A stretch of DNA of 64,000 nucleotides from an uncultured Alphaproteobacteria bacterium. Lineage in GTDB: Bacteria; Pseudomonadota; Alphaproteobacteria; JALCBB01. The translations under genes and the position numbers were made by a program. The notes beneath the pieces were generated by a model that did no database searches, was not told the origin of the DNA, and saw only the letters and a program-made list of their open reading frames with translations. Positions 55,672 to 64,000 of this stretch are shown here, piece after piece; the first letter of the stretch is position 1; each line of letters starts with the position of its first letter. The stretch spans positions 666,335 through 730,334 of the forward strand of contig OY279575.1 in the NCBI GenBank assembly GCA_958267355.1, written 5' to 3'.

Positions 55672-56508
55672 CTAGACAGTCGGAAAAAGTCCATCACCAA
55701 AACAGCCACCTTCGTGTGGCTCCAATGGCAAGTATTCAAGACCATCTTCCATACCTTGCGGATTCTGCTCGCTGGCAAAATTCCGCTCGCTGGCAAAATT
55801 CTGCCCACTAGCAAAATTCCGCTCGCTGGCAAACAAGTACATCGGTGCGCGTATAGACTCGCCTCCATACCCCGCTCCGCTGGCCTGGTCACGCGCCAAC
55901 AAAGTCTCAATAAAACCATAAACACTTTCACCATGCCAAGAAGCAGGACCATACAACTCACCCAAAGCCCTACCATCACGCCCAATAAGCACGCTATAGG
56001 GCAAAGCCACAGACTCATCCACCAAAGCACGAAACGACGCAAAAGTCGGATCATTGTAAATCGCCAAAGAAGTTATCTCATGCTCTTCGTAAAAAGCCCG
56101 CACCGTAACCCGCGGGTCTTGCCTGCCATCCAAAGAAATCGCCACGACTTTAAAATCGCTTTTGAGAAAACGCTTCTGCAACAAACCCAAAGAAGGCATC
56201 TCACGCACACAAGGAGAACACCAAGTCGCCCAATAATTCACCAGCACAACTTGTCCCGCAAAATCAGACAAAGTACGAGTCTTTCCCTCTTCATCCTGAA
56301 AAGAAATCGCAGCCAAAACCTTCGGCTCAGCAAAAGACTCAAAACCCGAAGGTGCACCCTCCAAGTTTAAACCCGCCGCTCCTGTCTCTGAACCAGCCGC
56401 CCACGCCGTGGCACGCGACTCCGCTTCAACCATAAAAGCCCCCGCGCCGAGCCCCGCCAGAAGCACCAGCTTGCGTAACACTCCACACACAGAAAGCTTT
56501 TTCTTCAT
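55672..56508 (-). CDS. TlpA/ResA-like thioredoxin-fold protein with repeat insertion
   Basis: The 278-residue protein has an N-terminal hydrophobic segment (residues about 10-28) consistent with export or anchoring, then a thioredoxin-like domain with [18 protein letters not shown] (active-site WCSPC) and a cis-proline in VALPYSV. Such proteins reduce periplasmic disulphides, often for cytochrome c maturation. After the fold a tandem repeat with an 18-base period appears ([24 protein letters not shown]), then an acidic tail. It lies 9 bases from the end of the YibQ-like gene on the same strand. Confidence 0.85.
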   Translation of the reverse strand: MKKKLSVCGVLRKLVLLAGLGAGAFMVEAESRATAWAAGSETGAAGLNLEGAPSGFESFAEPKVLAAISFQDEEGKTRTLSDFAGQVVLVNYWATWCSPCVREMPSLGLLQKRFLKSDFKVVAISLDGRQDPRVTVRAFYEEHEITSLAIYNDPTFASFRALVDESVALPYSVLIGRDGRALGELYGPASWHGESVYGFIETLLARDQASGAGYGGESIRAPMYLFASERNFASGQNFASERNFASEQNPQGMEDGLEYLPLEPHEGGCFGDGLFPTV

Positions 56509-56517
56509 TCGCGAATT

Positions 56518-57864
56518 TTAGCGCAGTCCGCTCGCACGGGGCAAGTATCCACCCGCTTCCGCCACCACAGCACTCAACGGCACCAAAACCAAACCCCGCG
56601 ATTCCAAAGTCATTACCCACTCCGCCAAAACCGACAGAGTTATGCGGTGGGGGTGTCCGATTGCAATCGCGTAACCACGACGGCGGGCGATCCACTCCAA
56701 AGCCAGCAGTTGCGACCGCACCGACTCCTCGCGCAACTCATGATCTAAAAATATATCCCGCTCCGCAAACGCCACCCGCAAACGCAAGGCTTCCGTAGAC
56801 GCTACGCTCGCCGCCGTCGTGCGCGAATCCAAAAATAACAAACCACGCTCGCCCAAAACACTTAACACTTCTCCCATCAGAATTGAATCTTCAGTCGCCC
56901 GACTCCCCATATGATTGTTCGCACCCACAGCTCCCATCGCGGTTGCGCTTGACAAAAGACGCTGCAAGTTCGCTTGACGCATTTCAGGTGTGTCCGCAAC
57001 CCGAAGCGCGTTGGCTCCAGGGTCTTGCCTGCCCTTCGGCTCCATCGGTAGGTGCAGTAGCACTTCGTGCCCGCGCCCGCCCGCAGCCTGCGCCCACTCC
57101 ACCAAACTCGGAGCCGAAGGCAAAAACGATAAGGTCAAGGGCGGCGGAATTTCTAAAATCAACTCCCACTGCAACGCAGAAAAACCCAAGTCATCCAACA
57201 CCACCACCACACGCGGCGCATCAGGCAATGACTCCGCTGTCTGTTGCGCCCGACTCCACCAAGCCTGGCGGCGAAAAGGAGCCACAAAGTCTGCATCACC
57301 CGTATCCGCCACACCCCTAGCTTGCCGCGTAGCTTGCCGCATAGCTTGTCGCGTAGTTTGCCGCGTAGCTTGTCGCGTAGCTTGTCGCGCAGTTTGTACT
57401 CCGTCTGATCTGGCAGGTAGCTCTGGGGACTCAAGCTCTGCCCCAGAGGAGTTAAAATACAACTCAGGTGGCTCAAAGGTTTCTATCCCTTCTGACACAG
57501 CTGGCAACTCAGAAGACTCAAAATATGACCCAAACGATTCAGAATAAAACCCAGACTCTAATCCCTCTGCTTCAGGCTCCAAAAGTTGCGCCGTTAACAA
57601 GTCGTGCACTTCCGACAACTGCGCCAACTCAGCCAATTCCGCATCAGCCGTGTAAAAAGCACCCGTATCACTCACAACAGGCCGCTTATACTCTCCACGC
57701 TGCCAACGCCAAGTCTCCCACAAGCCAACAGCAACCACGATCGCCAGCAAAACCACTCCAGCAACCGCCAGCGCCAAGACACCCCGCACCAAAGAGCGCA
57801 AGACCGCTTCTGTGGTAAAGTTGCCCTTCACGAAACCCGTCCGCCTAACCATCCGCCTAACCAT
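56518..57864 (-). CDS. Divergent polysaccharide deacetylase family (YibQ-like) protein
   Basis: The 448-residue protein has one N-terminal membrane segment (residues about 22-48), a long low-complexity linker and a C-terminal domain of the divergent polysaccharide deacetylase type: VVVVLDDLGFS, LLHLPMEPKG, NNHMGSRAT, LFLDSRTT and AIAIGHPH. Enzymatic activity in this family is unproven. The linker contains a 12-base-period repeat (RQAT five to six times, about 57310-57400). The predicted ATG at 57864 is 6 bases from the trpG ATG on the other strand; internal starts (ATG 57852, GTG 57831) would leave more promoter room. Confidence 0.85.
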   Translation of the reverse strand: MVRRMVRRTGFVKGNFTTEAVLRSLVRGVLALAVAGVVLLAIVVAVGLWETWRWQRGEYKRPVVSDTGAFYTADAELAELAQLSEVHDLLTAQLLEPEAEGLESGFYSESFGSYFESSELPAVSEGIETFEPPELYFNSSGAELESPELPARSDGVQTARQATRQATRQTTRQAMRQATRQARGVADTGDADFVAPFRRQAWWSRAQQTAESLPDAPRVVVVLDDLGFSALQWELILEIPPPLTLSFLPSAPSLVEWAQAAGGRGHEVLLHLPMEPKGRQDPGANALRVADTPEMRQANLQRLLSSATAMGAVGANNHMGSRATEDSILMGEVLSVLGERGLLFLDSRTTAASVASTEALRLRVAFAERDIFLDHELREESVRSQLLALEWIARRRGYAIAIGHPHRITLSVLAEWVMTLESRGLVLVPLSAVVAEAGGYLPRASGLR

Positions 57865-57870
57865 CTGCCC

Positions 57871-58482
57871 ATGTTGTTGCTCCTAGATAACTACGACAGC
57901 TTCACCTACAACCTATACCAATTTCTTTGCGACCTGGGAGTAGAAGCCATTGTCCGCCGCAACGATGTGGCAGAAGTAGAAGGCCTACTCTCACCCACAC
58001 CACGCGCAATTGTACTCTCGCCCGGCCCCTGCACACCACGCCAAGCAGGACACCTTGTGCCACTCGTCACCGCCGCCAGCACTCGCAAAATCCCAACCCT
58101 CGGCGTATGCCTCGGACACCAAGCCATCGCCGAAGCCCACGGCGGACAGGTGAAAATCAGCTCACGGCAAGTCCATGGCAAGGTGGCAGAAATACACCAC
58201 AACAACACAGGACTTTTCACCGCTTTGCCCTCTCCGCTTGTTGCCACGCGCTACCACTCGCTGACCGTAGAAACCCAAACCCTGCCCAATTGCTTTTCCG
58301 TCACAGCACAGACAAACGACGCAGACGAAACCGTAATCATGGGACTCGCTCACAAAACCCTGCCCCTGTGGGGAGTGCAGTTTCATCCCGAGTCAATTGC
58401 CAGCGAAGCAGGACACGAACTACTCGGCAATTTTCTCTCGCTTGCTTTCGGCAAGGTCTCCGTTGCCGAGTCCGCCGCGTGA
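57871..58482 (+). CDS. trpG: Anthranilate synthase component II (glutamine amidotransferase)
   Basis: TrpG supplies ammonia to TrpE. The class I amidotransferase triad is visible: the nucleophile Cys in LGVCLGHQAIAEAHGG and the His-Glu pair in WGVQFHPES. MLLLLDNYDSFTYNL is the usual N-terminus, so the ATG at 57871 is chosen though no Shine-Dalgarno sequence precedes it. It is 203 residues. trpD starts in its stop codon (GTGA). The almost absent gap to the divergent YibQ-like gene suggests leaderless or very short-leader mRNA. Confidence 0.95.
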   Translation: MLLLLDNYDSFTYNLYQFLCDLGVEAIVRRNDVAEVEGLLSPTPRAIVLSPGPCTPRQAGHLVPLVTAASTRKIPTLGVCLGHQAIAEAHGGQVKISSRQVHGKVAEIHHNNTGLFTALPSPLVATRYHSLTVETQTLPNCFSVTAQTNDADETVIMGLAHKTLPLWGVQFHPESIASEAGHELLGNFLSLAFGKVSVAESAA

Positions 58483-59561
58483 GTAAAAGCCAAACCAATA
58501 GTACGCCACAAGAGGCAAAGCACTTAACAGCTGCCCTACCGCGTGTCACAGCTGGAGAGACTCTGTCAGAAGAAGACTGCGCCCAAGTCGTCGGAGAAAT
58601 CCTGCAAGGACTCGGAAGCCGCGAACAGATAGCAGGGTTTCTGGTAGCCCTGCGAGTGCGCGGAGAAACCGTTGAAGAAATCACAGGTGCGGCTCGTGCC
58701 TTGCGCTCTAAAATGATAGCCGTAGAAGCCCCCGCAGGAGCCATAGATCTTTGCGGCACAGGCGGAGATAATCAGCATTCACTCAATATCTCTACCGCCG
58801 TTGGCTTCGTCGTCGCAGCCTGCGGCGTACCTGTCGCCAAACACGGAAGCCGTGCAGCAAGCTCGCAATCAGGTGCTTCCGATGTACTTGCAGCTCTGGG
58901 AGTTAATCTTGATTGTCCGCCTGAAAAATTGGCAGAAGCCTTGCGGCTACACAATCACGCCTTTCTGTTCGCCGTGCATCACCATACGGCAATGCGCTAT
59001 GTCGCCCCTGTGCGGGCGGCTTTGAAGGTACGCACGCTGTTTAACCTTGTTGGTCCGCTGTGTAATCCTGCTGGGGTTAAGCAACAACTGCTTGGAAGTT
59101 TTTCTCCTGACCTGTTGCAACCCTTCGCCAATATTCTTGCCCGTCTTGGCTCAGAACGGGCATGGATTGTCCACGGAGCAGGAGATACCACGGGCGGCTA
59201 CGACGAATTAACTCTCTTCGGCGAAAATCAAATCATGCGACTAGAAGATGGAGTCTGCTCCTTAGATACGCTAAACGCCGCCGACTTAGGACTATCAGCC
59301 GACAAGGGGGGTGAAGCCCTGCGGGGCGGATCAGCCGAAGACAACGCCGCAGCAATGCGCTCGATTTTTAACGGCACACGCGGAAAGCTTGCAGTCTATG
59401 CCGACACAGTGGCACTTAATGCCGCGGCAGCTCTAGCGATCTGTAAAGCAGCTGACGGGCTTGCCGATGGACTGGCACAAGCACAAGAAGCCCTTGCTGG
59501 CGGTGGAGCAGCGAATACCTTAGAAGCCTATATTAACTTCACGCAGGAAGCCGCACATTAG
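58479..59561 (+). CDS. trpD: Anthranilate phosphoribosyltransferase
   Basis: TrpD attaches phosphoribosyl to anthranilate. The PRPP-binding motif DLCGTGGDNQHSLNIST, then KHGSRAASSQSGASDVL, HHTAMRYVAPVR, RTLFNLVGPLCNPA and VHGAGDTTGGYDEL are conserved. The start is taken as GTG 58479, giving a GTGA overlap with trpG and 360 residues; a frame open further upstream overlaps trpG completely. A small Gly/Ser insert (DKGGEALRGGSAED) lies near residue 275. Confidence 0.94.
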   Translation: MSKSQTNSTPQEAKHLTAALPRVTAGETLSEEDCAQVVGEILQGLGSREQIAGFLVALRVRGETVEEITGAARALRSKMIAVEAPAGAIDLCGTGGDNQHSLNISTAVGFVVAACGVPVAKHGSRAASSQSGASDVLAALGVNLDCPPEKLAEALRLHNHAFLFAVHHHTAMRYVAPVRAALKVRTLFNLVGPLCNPAGVKQQLLGSFSPDLLQPFANILARLGSERAWIVHGAGDTTGGYDELTLFGENQIMRLEDGVCSLDTLNAADLGLSADKGGEALRGGSAEDNAAAMRSIFNGTRGKLAVYADTVALNAAAALAICKAADGLADGLAQAQEALAGGGAANTLEAYINFTQEAAH

Positions 59562-59590
59562 CCGTGCCACGCCAAGAGTCTAAATCCACG

Positions 59591-60409
59591 ATGACACAGA
59601 TTAAGACGCAGGGCGCACTGGATACAATTTGTGCCGCCCGCCTAGCACACTTAGAGCAAGCCAAAGCGGCACTTCCTGAGCGTGCGTTGCACTCTGCGCT
59701 TGCCGACGCCGAAGCTGTGCGCTCTTTTGCTTCTGCCTTGCGGGGCACCATCGCCCAACACGGACACGCACTGATTTGTGAGAGTAAGCGTAAGTCTCCG
59801 TCGGGAGGCGAATTGCGTCCTGATTTGAGTCCTGCGGATATGGCAGAAACTTTCGCGGCGGCTGGAGCCGCTTGCCTATCGGTTCTAACTGAGCCACAGT
59901 TTTTTGCTGGCTCAGCAGCTGATTTACAGGAAGCACGGCAAGCAACTTCGCTTCCTGTTTTGCGTAAGGATTTTATTTTGGACCCATGGCAAGTTTTGGA
60001 AACACGCGCCATCGGAGCCGATTGCTTGTTGCTTATTCTGACTGTCCTAGATGATGCGCAAGCACAAGACTTGGAATCCCTTGCCCTAGAAGTCGGATTA
60101 GAAGTGCTGGTAGAAGTCACCAACCAAGCCGAGCTTAAACGCGGATTGCGTATGCAGTCGCCTTTGCTGGGTATTAACAATCGCGACTTACAGACTCTAA
60201 AAACTGATTTGGCACGGGGCACAAGTTTGATACAACAGGCACAAGCCGCAGACCAAGAGAAATTGCTAATTGCTGAAAGTGGGATTCATACGGTACAGGA
60301 TTTGCTGGCACAAAGGCAGGCGGGTGCGCAGGCTTTTCTTGTTGGCGAGTCGCTTATGCGGGCGGAGAATCCGCAAATTGCTACGGAAGAATTGGTTAGG
60401 GCTAAGTAA
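59591..60409 (+). CDS. trpC: Indole-3-glycerol-phosphate synthase
   Basis: TrpC closes the indole ring of tryptophan. Conserved blocks of the beta/alpha barrel are ICESKRKSPSGG, CLSVLTEPQFF, VLRKDFILDPWQV, EVLVEV, LGINNRDL, IAESGI and FLVGESLMRA. I chose the ATG at 59591; a GTG at 59564 gives nine more residues just after the trpD stop. It is 272 residues. The last bases (GGCTAAGTAA) resemble the units of the array that begins the moaC frame. Confidence 0.95.
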   Translation: MTQIKTQGALDTICAARLAHLEQAKAALPERALHSALADAEAVRSFASALRGTIAQHGHALICESKRKSPSGGELRPDLSPADMAETFAAAGAACLSVLTEPQFFAGSAADLQEARQATSLPVLRKDFILDPWQVLETRAIGADCLLLILTVLDDAQAQDLESLALEVGLEVLVEVTNQAELKRGLRMQSPLLGINNRDLQTLKTDLARGTSLIQQAQAADQEKLLIAESGIHTVQDLLAQRQAGAQAFLVGESLMRAENPQIATEELVRAK

Positions 60410-60412
60410 AAA

Positions 60413-60994
60413 ATGACAAAACAAAAAAGCAAAACAAAAAGCAAGACTACGGCGAAAGCTAAAGTTAAAGCGAAGGCTAAAGTTAAGGCCAAGTCTTCGC
60501 ATCTTTCTGGGTCAGGAAAGATGCAGATGGTGGAGATATCCAACAAGCCTGTGACAATGCGGCGGGCGGTAGCACGAGCTGTCGTAGAGATGGACAAAAC
60601 CACACGCGAGGCAATTACACAAAACAAAATTGCCAAGGGAGATCTTTTGGCGGCAGTGCGGCTTGCCGCAATTCAAGGAGCCAAGCGCACAGCTGAACTT
60701 GTGCCTTTGTGTCATCCCTTGCCTTTGTCGGTCGTGGAGTTGGCTATAGAATTTCCGAAGGGTAAGACTGCGCAGGGCAAGGTGCTTGTGCTACTGCGTG
60801 CGCGTTGTGCCGCCAAGGCACAGACAGGCGTTGAAATGGAAGCAATGACTGCGGTATCGGTAGCGGCCTTAACGCTCTACGATTTTTGCAAAAGCCTTGA
60901 TAAGTCCGTGCGGGTTGTGGAAATCGCCCTAGAAGAAAAGTCAGGCGGTAGATCAGGAACTTGGAAGCGCAAAGACGCTTTTGCCTCTAACTAG
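60413..60994 (+). CDS. moaC: Cyclic pyranopterin monophosphate synthase accessory protein
   Basis: MoaC makes cyclic pyranopterin monophosphate, an early molybdenum-cofactor intermediate. The core starts at MVEISNKPVTMR and includes LCHPLPLS and VEMEAMTAVSVAALTLYDF. As written, the protein has a 36-residue Lys/Ala N-terminal extension made of AKVKAK repeats (18-base period). An ATG at 60521 (MQMVEIS) has AGGAAAG just before it and would give the normal 157 residues, so the repeat may really be spacer. Its location after trpC and before moeA is standard for alphaproteobacteria. Confidence 0.92.
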   Translation: MTKQKSKTKSKTTAKAKVKAKAKVKAKSSHLSGSGKMQMVEISNKPVTMRRAVARAVVEMDKTTREAITQNKIAKGDLLAAVRLAAIQGAKRTAELVPLCHPLPLSVVELAIEFPKGKTAQGKVLVLLRARCAAKAQTGVEMEAMTAVSVAALTLYDFCKSLDKSVRVVEIALEEKSGGRSGTWKRKDAFASN

Positions 60995-61007
60995 GCTTGT
61001 TGTTGCT

Positions 61008-62297
61008 ATGCTGGCACTCCAAGAAGCGCGTGAAGCCTTAGCGCGGGAAGTGGCAAAAGCCCTTGGCGGAACTGTTACGCGAAGCACTGAACTGGTACCG
61101 CTTGTCGCGGCGGGCGGCAGGCGACTCGCTGAAACCATAGTTGCCGAGCAAGATCAGCCACAAGCTGCAACTTCGTCTATGGATGGCTACTGCTTGCGCT
61201 CTGCCGATACCGCAGGGGCAAGCGTGGAGTCCGCTGTTATGCTTTCGGTTGCGGGCGAGCAAGCGGCAGGAACGCAAATCAGCACATTAGAACCACAAAC
61301 GGCGCAACGCATCTTTACGGGTGGATTGCTTCCGCACGGGGCGGATACGGTGTTAATCCAAGAAGAAGCCGAAGTGGTGGAGAAAACCTTGCGACTTACG
61401 CAAGAAGTGCCCACGGGGGCTTGGATACGACAAAAAGGCAAAGACTTCACCAAAGGCGAAACTTTGCTTTCTGAAGGACAAGTGCTTACCCCACGGGCTT
61501 TGGCTTTGGCGGCTTTGGCAAATCGCAGCTCTGTGTCTGTTTCTGAACGCGTCCAAGTCGCTGTTCTTGCCACAGGAGATGAACTAATTGCCCCTGCTTC
61601 TTTGGCTTCTATTCCTGCTCATAAAGTTGCAGCTTCAAGTCGCCCTGCCCTGTCGGTTTTATTGGAGCGTTTGGGTGCAGTTTCGTCTTTCTTGCCGATT
61701 GCGCCTGATGACAAGCAGACGATTGCCAAAGCAATTAGTACAGCTGCCAAAAGCGAGGCAAATATTTTGCTGACTTGTGGCGGTGCATCGGTGGGGGATT
61801 ATGATTGCCTGCGCCCTGCCATACAGTTGTTGTGCCAAATAGACTCAAACCTGCACTGGCACGAGTGGTTTCACAAGGTGGCAGTTCGGCCCGGAATGCC
61901 TATCTTTGCAGGAGCCATTCAACGCGACAAAAAGACTCCTTTGTTCGTCCTGGGTGTGCCTGGAAATCCTGTGTCTTCCTATGTGTCGTGTCTATTGTTT
62001 TTACATCCGCTTCTAGCCCTTATAGAAGGCGATTCACTTCCGCCCCTTGCGTTTTCTCTAGTGCGGCTGGCAAAGCCATTAGCCAAGCAAAATGGTGCAC
62101 GGCATAGCTTTCTGCGGGCGCAACTAGAATCAGCTACTTCAGAAAATGGCTTGCCGCTTGTCCGAGTCGCAGAAGACCAAGATTCGTCATTAGTGAAGAC
62201 TCTGGCGCAGGCGGATTATCTTGTCTCCAGACCACCACAGCACGCCGCCCAGCCCCCAGGAGCTATTGTAGAAGCCATAAACTTAGAAAATTTCTAA
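61008..62297 (+). CDS. moeA: Molybdopterin molybdotransferase
   Basis: MoeA inserts molybdate into adenylylated molybdopterin. Key segments are SMDGYCLRS (usually MDGYA), IFTGGLLPHGADTV, LATGDEL, TCGGASVGDYD, KVAVRPGMPIFAG and VLGVPGNPVSSYV. The ATG at 61008 gives 429 residues; an upstream TTG at 60981 would overlap moaC. It ends the trpGDC-moaC-moeA run. A 464-base repeat-filled spacer separates it from lexA. Confidence 0.93.
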   Translation: MLALQEAREALAREVAKALGGTVTRSTELVPLVAAGGRRLAETIVAEQDQPQAATSSMDGYCLRSADTAGASVESAVMLSVAGEQAAGTQISTLEPQTAQRIFTGGLLPHGADTVLIQEEAEVVEKTLRLTQEVPTGAWIRQKGKDFTKGETLLSEGQVLTPRALALAALANRSSVSVSERVQVAVLATGDELIAPASLASIPAHKVAASSRPALSVLLERLGAVSSFLPIAPDDKQTIAKAISTAAKSEANILLTCGGASVGDYDCLRPAIQLLCQIDSNLHWHEWFHKVAVRPGMPIFAGAIQRDKKTPLFVLGVPGNPVSSYVSCLLFLHPLLALIEGDSLPPLAFSLVRLAKPLAKQNGARHSFLRAQLESATSENGLPLVRVAEDQDSSLVKTLAQADYLVSRPPQHAAQPPGAIVEAINLENF

Positions 62298-62761
62298 TCC
62301 CCTTCCACGCGCATCAAAACAAGAAAAAAGCAAGAACTATTGACGAATAAAATATGTTCTCCTAATATTCCATTAGCGATTCGTTCCCATACAACATCTA
62401 TGAGAACAATCCGCGCAAGCCCCCAAGGAGCCGATAATCCACGGAGCCAACAAGGGGTAAGGAGCCAACAAGGGTTAATCCACGGAGCCAACAAGGGGTC
62501 ATCCAAGGAGCTAACGAAAAGCTGTTCCATCAAGGAGCTGATAATCCACGGAGCCAACAAGGGTTAATCCACGGAGCCAACGAAAAGCTATTCCATCAAG
62601 GAGTTGGTAAAAGCCACCGCACAGAGACGAAAGCTATTCCACTAAGCAGCTGGTAAAAGCCACCATCCCGAGACAAAAAGCTATTCCACTAAGGAGCTGG
62701 TAAAAGCCGCTCCACCAAGCAAAAGGCAACACAAAAAGCCCATTCCACCAAGGAGAGACAA
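62298..62761. repeat. Tandem array between moeA and lexA
   Basis: From about 62430, words such as GGAGCCAACAAGGGGTAA, GGTTAATCCACGGAGCC, AAGCTATTCCACTAAGGAGC and TGGTAAAAGCCACC repeat in irregular tandem order up to the lexA start; the final AAGGAGAGACAA serves as the lexA ribosome-binding region. The first 130 bases (62298-62430) are not repetitive and probably hold the lexA promoter. Confidence 0.82.
62356..62370 (+). promoter_or_regulatory. Possible imperfect LexA box
   Basis: GTTC at 62356, seven bases, then ATTC at 62367 matches seven of eight fixed positions of the alphaproteobacterial LexA box GTTC-N7-GTTC. It is about 390 bases before the lexA start, rather far, and could be chance. 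Confidence 0.25.
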
Positions 62762-63478
62762 ATGCTAACGCCCAAGCAACACAAGCTTCTGCTGCACATC
62801 CAAGAGCAAACCGCACAGAATGGATATGCCCCTTCGTATGACGAAATGCGCGACGCAATGGGCTTGCGCTCCAAGTCAGGAATTCATCGCCTCGTTTGCG
62901 CCCTAGAAACCCGCGGATATATCCGCCGCCTGCCAAACAAAGCACGGGCAATAGAAATCGTACAGAACAGCGGACAAACCACTAACAACACAGCAGGAGC
63001 ACAAGCCACGCAAACCGCAACTTCAGGCCTTGTTAGCGGACTCGCCAGCCAGTTACGCTCCGCCACCGAAGCCATCGGCGAAGCTGTCAGCAATAGCCTG
63101 CAAGTGCCAATGTACGGAACAATTGCTGCAGGATCTCCGATTGAAGCAATTCAGCAAAACGGCGGCTTCGTAGAAGTCCCTGCCAATATGGTCGGACGCG
63201 GCGAACACTACGCCCTGAAAGTGTCAGGAGACTCCATGACAGGCGAAGGAATCCTAGATGGCGATATTGTCGTGATTGAATCGTGCGAGACCCCGAACAA
63301 TGGCGATATTGTCGTAGCTCTAATTGAACAAGCAGAAGTCACCCTGAAACGCCTACGCCGCCGTAACGATGCAATCGCCCTAGAACCCGCCAACAGCAAC
63401 TATGAAACGCGGATTTTGCCTCCCGATAGAGTACAGTTTCAGGGGCGTTTGGTCGGACTCATCCGCAACTACAATTAA
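62762..63478 (+). CDS. lexA: LexA repressor
   Basis: LexA represses SOS genes and self-cleaves with RecA. The N-terminal winged helix (MLTPKQHKLLLHIQE, SYDEMRDAMGLRSKSGIHRLV) is followed by a long Thr/Ala/Gln-rich linker. The peptidase domain has the Ala-Gly cleavage site in TIAAGSP, the catalytic Ser in SGDSM and Lys in VTLKRL. It is 238 residues. A strong AAGGAGAG precedes the ATG. lexA beside comEC and after moeA is a typical alphaproteobacterial arrangement. Confidence 0.96.
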   Translation: MLTPKQHKLLLHIQEQTAQNGYAPSYDEMRDAMGLRSKSGIHRLVCALETRGYIRRLPNKARAIEIVQNSGQTTNNTAGAQATQTATSGLVSGLASQLRSATEAIGEAVSNSLQVPMYGTIAAGSPIEAIQQNGGFVEVPANMVGRGEHYALKVSGDSMTGEGILDGDIVVIESCETPNNGDIVVALIEQAEVTLKRLRRRNDAIALEPANSNYETRILPPDRVQFQGRLVGLIRNYN

Positions 63479-63595
63479 TCGCCCAATCTTTACCGCTGGT
63501 CTTTATCGTTAGTCTTTATCGCTAGCCTTTATTGCTAGCCTTTATTGCTAGCCTTTATTGCTAGCCTTTATCGCTAGCCTTTACCGCTGGTCTTT
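63479..63595. repeat. 13-base tandem array running through the comEC stop codon
   Basis: Variants of GCCTTTATTGCTA are repeated about seven to eight times (63490-63595). The last unit (CCTTTACCGCTGG) contains the comEC stop codon at 63581-63583, and TTACCGCTGG recurs exactly at the far end of the array. On the minus strand each unit reads AGC-RATAAAGGCT, so each repeats the comEC stop region. The period is not a multiple of three. Confidence 0.9.
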
Positions 63596-64000
63596 AAGGT
63601 CTTTGGGTTCGCGAAAGTAGCGCGCGCATAGGCTTCCATACCACGGACGATCCCCCAAAGACTCGCAGGTGCTTGTCAGAGTAAAGCCTGCTGGCTCACC
63701 CTTGCCCGTAGAACGCGGGTTTGGCGTTAAGGTAATCCCACCCGAGCGCAAAAGTGCCCTTTTGTCTAAAACGAAGGGAGTGGCTTTCGCACCCCCTGTA
63801 CCCCTTTCGGCAAACTGCGGATTGTCAGACAAATTACACAGCGCATTGTCTGACCAGTGGTGCGGAAAAACCACCAGATCCGCAAAAGCACAATCACGAG
63901 CAATCGCTTCCACCCGCCACAAAATCGCCAGCCGTAAAGCCGTGCTTTCTTCTGACCGCTGAAAAATACACCCCGTATCATCACAGGCAAGCCAGTCAGC
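63581..64000 (-). CDS. comEC: C-terminal part of a ComEC/Rec2-like DNA-uptake protein (partial)
   Basis: The frame is open from the right edge to the stop at 63581, so only the last about 139 residues are in the window. It shows WLACDDTGCIF and RDCAFADLVVFP, which resemble the end of alphaproteobacterial ComEC, where the C-terminal metallo-beta-lactamase-like part ends with a Cys pair and an 'edCa.ADlvv' segment. The position next to lexA supports this. The tail after that is unusually polar. Identification is moderate because the membrane and catalytic parts lie outside. Confidence 0.65.
   Translation of the reverse strand, partial: ADWLACDDTGCIFQRSEESTALRLAILWRVEAIARDCAFADLVVFPHHWSDNALCNLSDNPQFAERGTGGAKATPFVLDKRALLRSGGITLTPNPRSTGKGEPAGFTLTSTCESLGDRPWYGSLCARYFREPKDLKDQR

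Noticed and set aside
63766..63990. Alternative minus-strand frame at the right edge (Arg/Trp-rich)
   Set aside because: The overlapping frame that is open to the window edge resembles the ComEC C-terminus and better explains the region.

Overview
The window looks like a chromosome segment of an alphaproteobacterium. The evidence is gene content and order: a full complex I operon followed by birA, coaX, RNase J and a DUF1467 gene; a tig/clpP/clpX/lon/hup block; a tpiA/secG/pyrG/kdsA block; and a ppiD/trpE plus trpG-trpD-trpC-moaC-moeA-lexA/comEC block. The tRNA-His carries the ordinary bacterial G-1:C73 pair, which argues for a lineage outside the Rhizobiales/Rhodobacterales/Caulobacterales group that is known to have lost it. 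I cannot name the genus. Genes are of moderate G+C; two accessory stretches are visibly A+T-rich.

Layout. 1-4.9 kb: ribF, convergent with DUF1467, rnj, coaX and birA. 4.9-21.4 kb: nuoN to nuoA on the minus strand, complete, with two unrecognised membrane-protein genes between nuoF and nuoG. 21.7-25.7 kb: tRNA-Asp, lspA, tRNA-Val, a porin and an HU gene. 26-27.9 kb: an unusual fusion of a solute-binding domain with a TRIC-type membrane domain. 28.4-41 kb: lon, clpX, then an inserted island (a coiled-coil-like unknown, a hairpin array, an OLD-family ATPase/nuclease and a Fic protein), then clpP and tig. 41-45.6 kb: tRNA-Leu, tRNA-His, kdsA and a second island (hairpin array, TPR protein, two small unknowns). 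45.6-52.6 kb: pyrG, secG, tpiA, ppiD, trpE. 53-57.9 kb: acs, a thioredoxin-like protein and a YibQ-like protein on the minus strand, lying between trpE and trpG. 57.9-64 kb: trpG, trpD, trpC, moaC, moeA, lexA and the 3' end of comEC.

Three conserved neighbourhoods (clpP-clpX, pyrG-kdsA, trpE-trpG) appear interrupted or rearranged. This inference rests on gene orders known from other alphaproteobacteria, not on a comparison I could run.

The most striking property is repeat DNA at three scales. First, short tandem repeats with periods that are multiples of three occur inside at least twelve otherwise ordinary housekeeping proteins (ClpX, Lon, Tig, NuoC, NuoI, NuoL, TrpE, TpiA, BirA, a TlpA-like protein, a YibQ-like protein, a nuo-operon membrane protein, perhaps MoaC). 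Second, tandem arrays fill many intergenic spacers, and several of them reiterate the stop codon and last bases of the neighbouring gene (nuoA, nuoH, tpiA, comEC, lspA). Third, there are dispersed mosaic hairpin repeats, some with compensatory base changes that point to conserved RNA or single-strand structure. The candidate undescribed systems are this stop-codon-seeded repeat process, the structured repeat families, and the Fic-OLD module.
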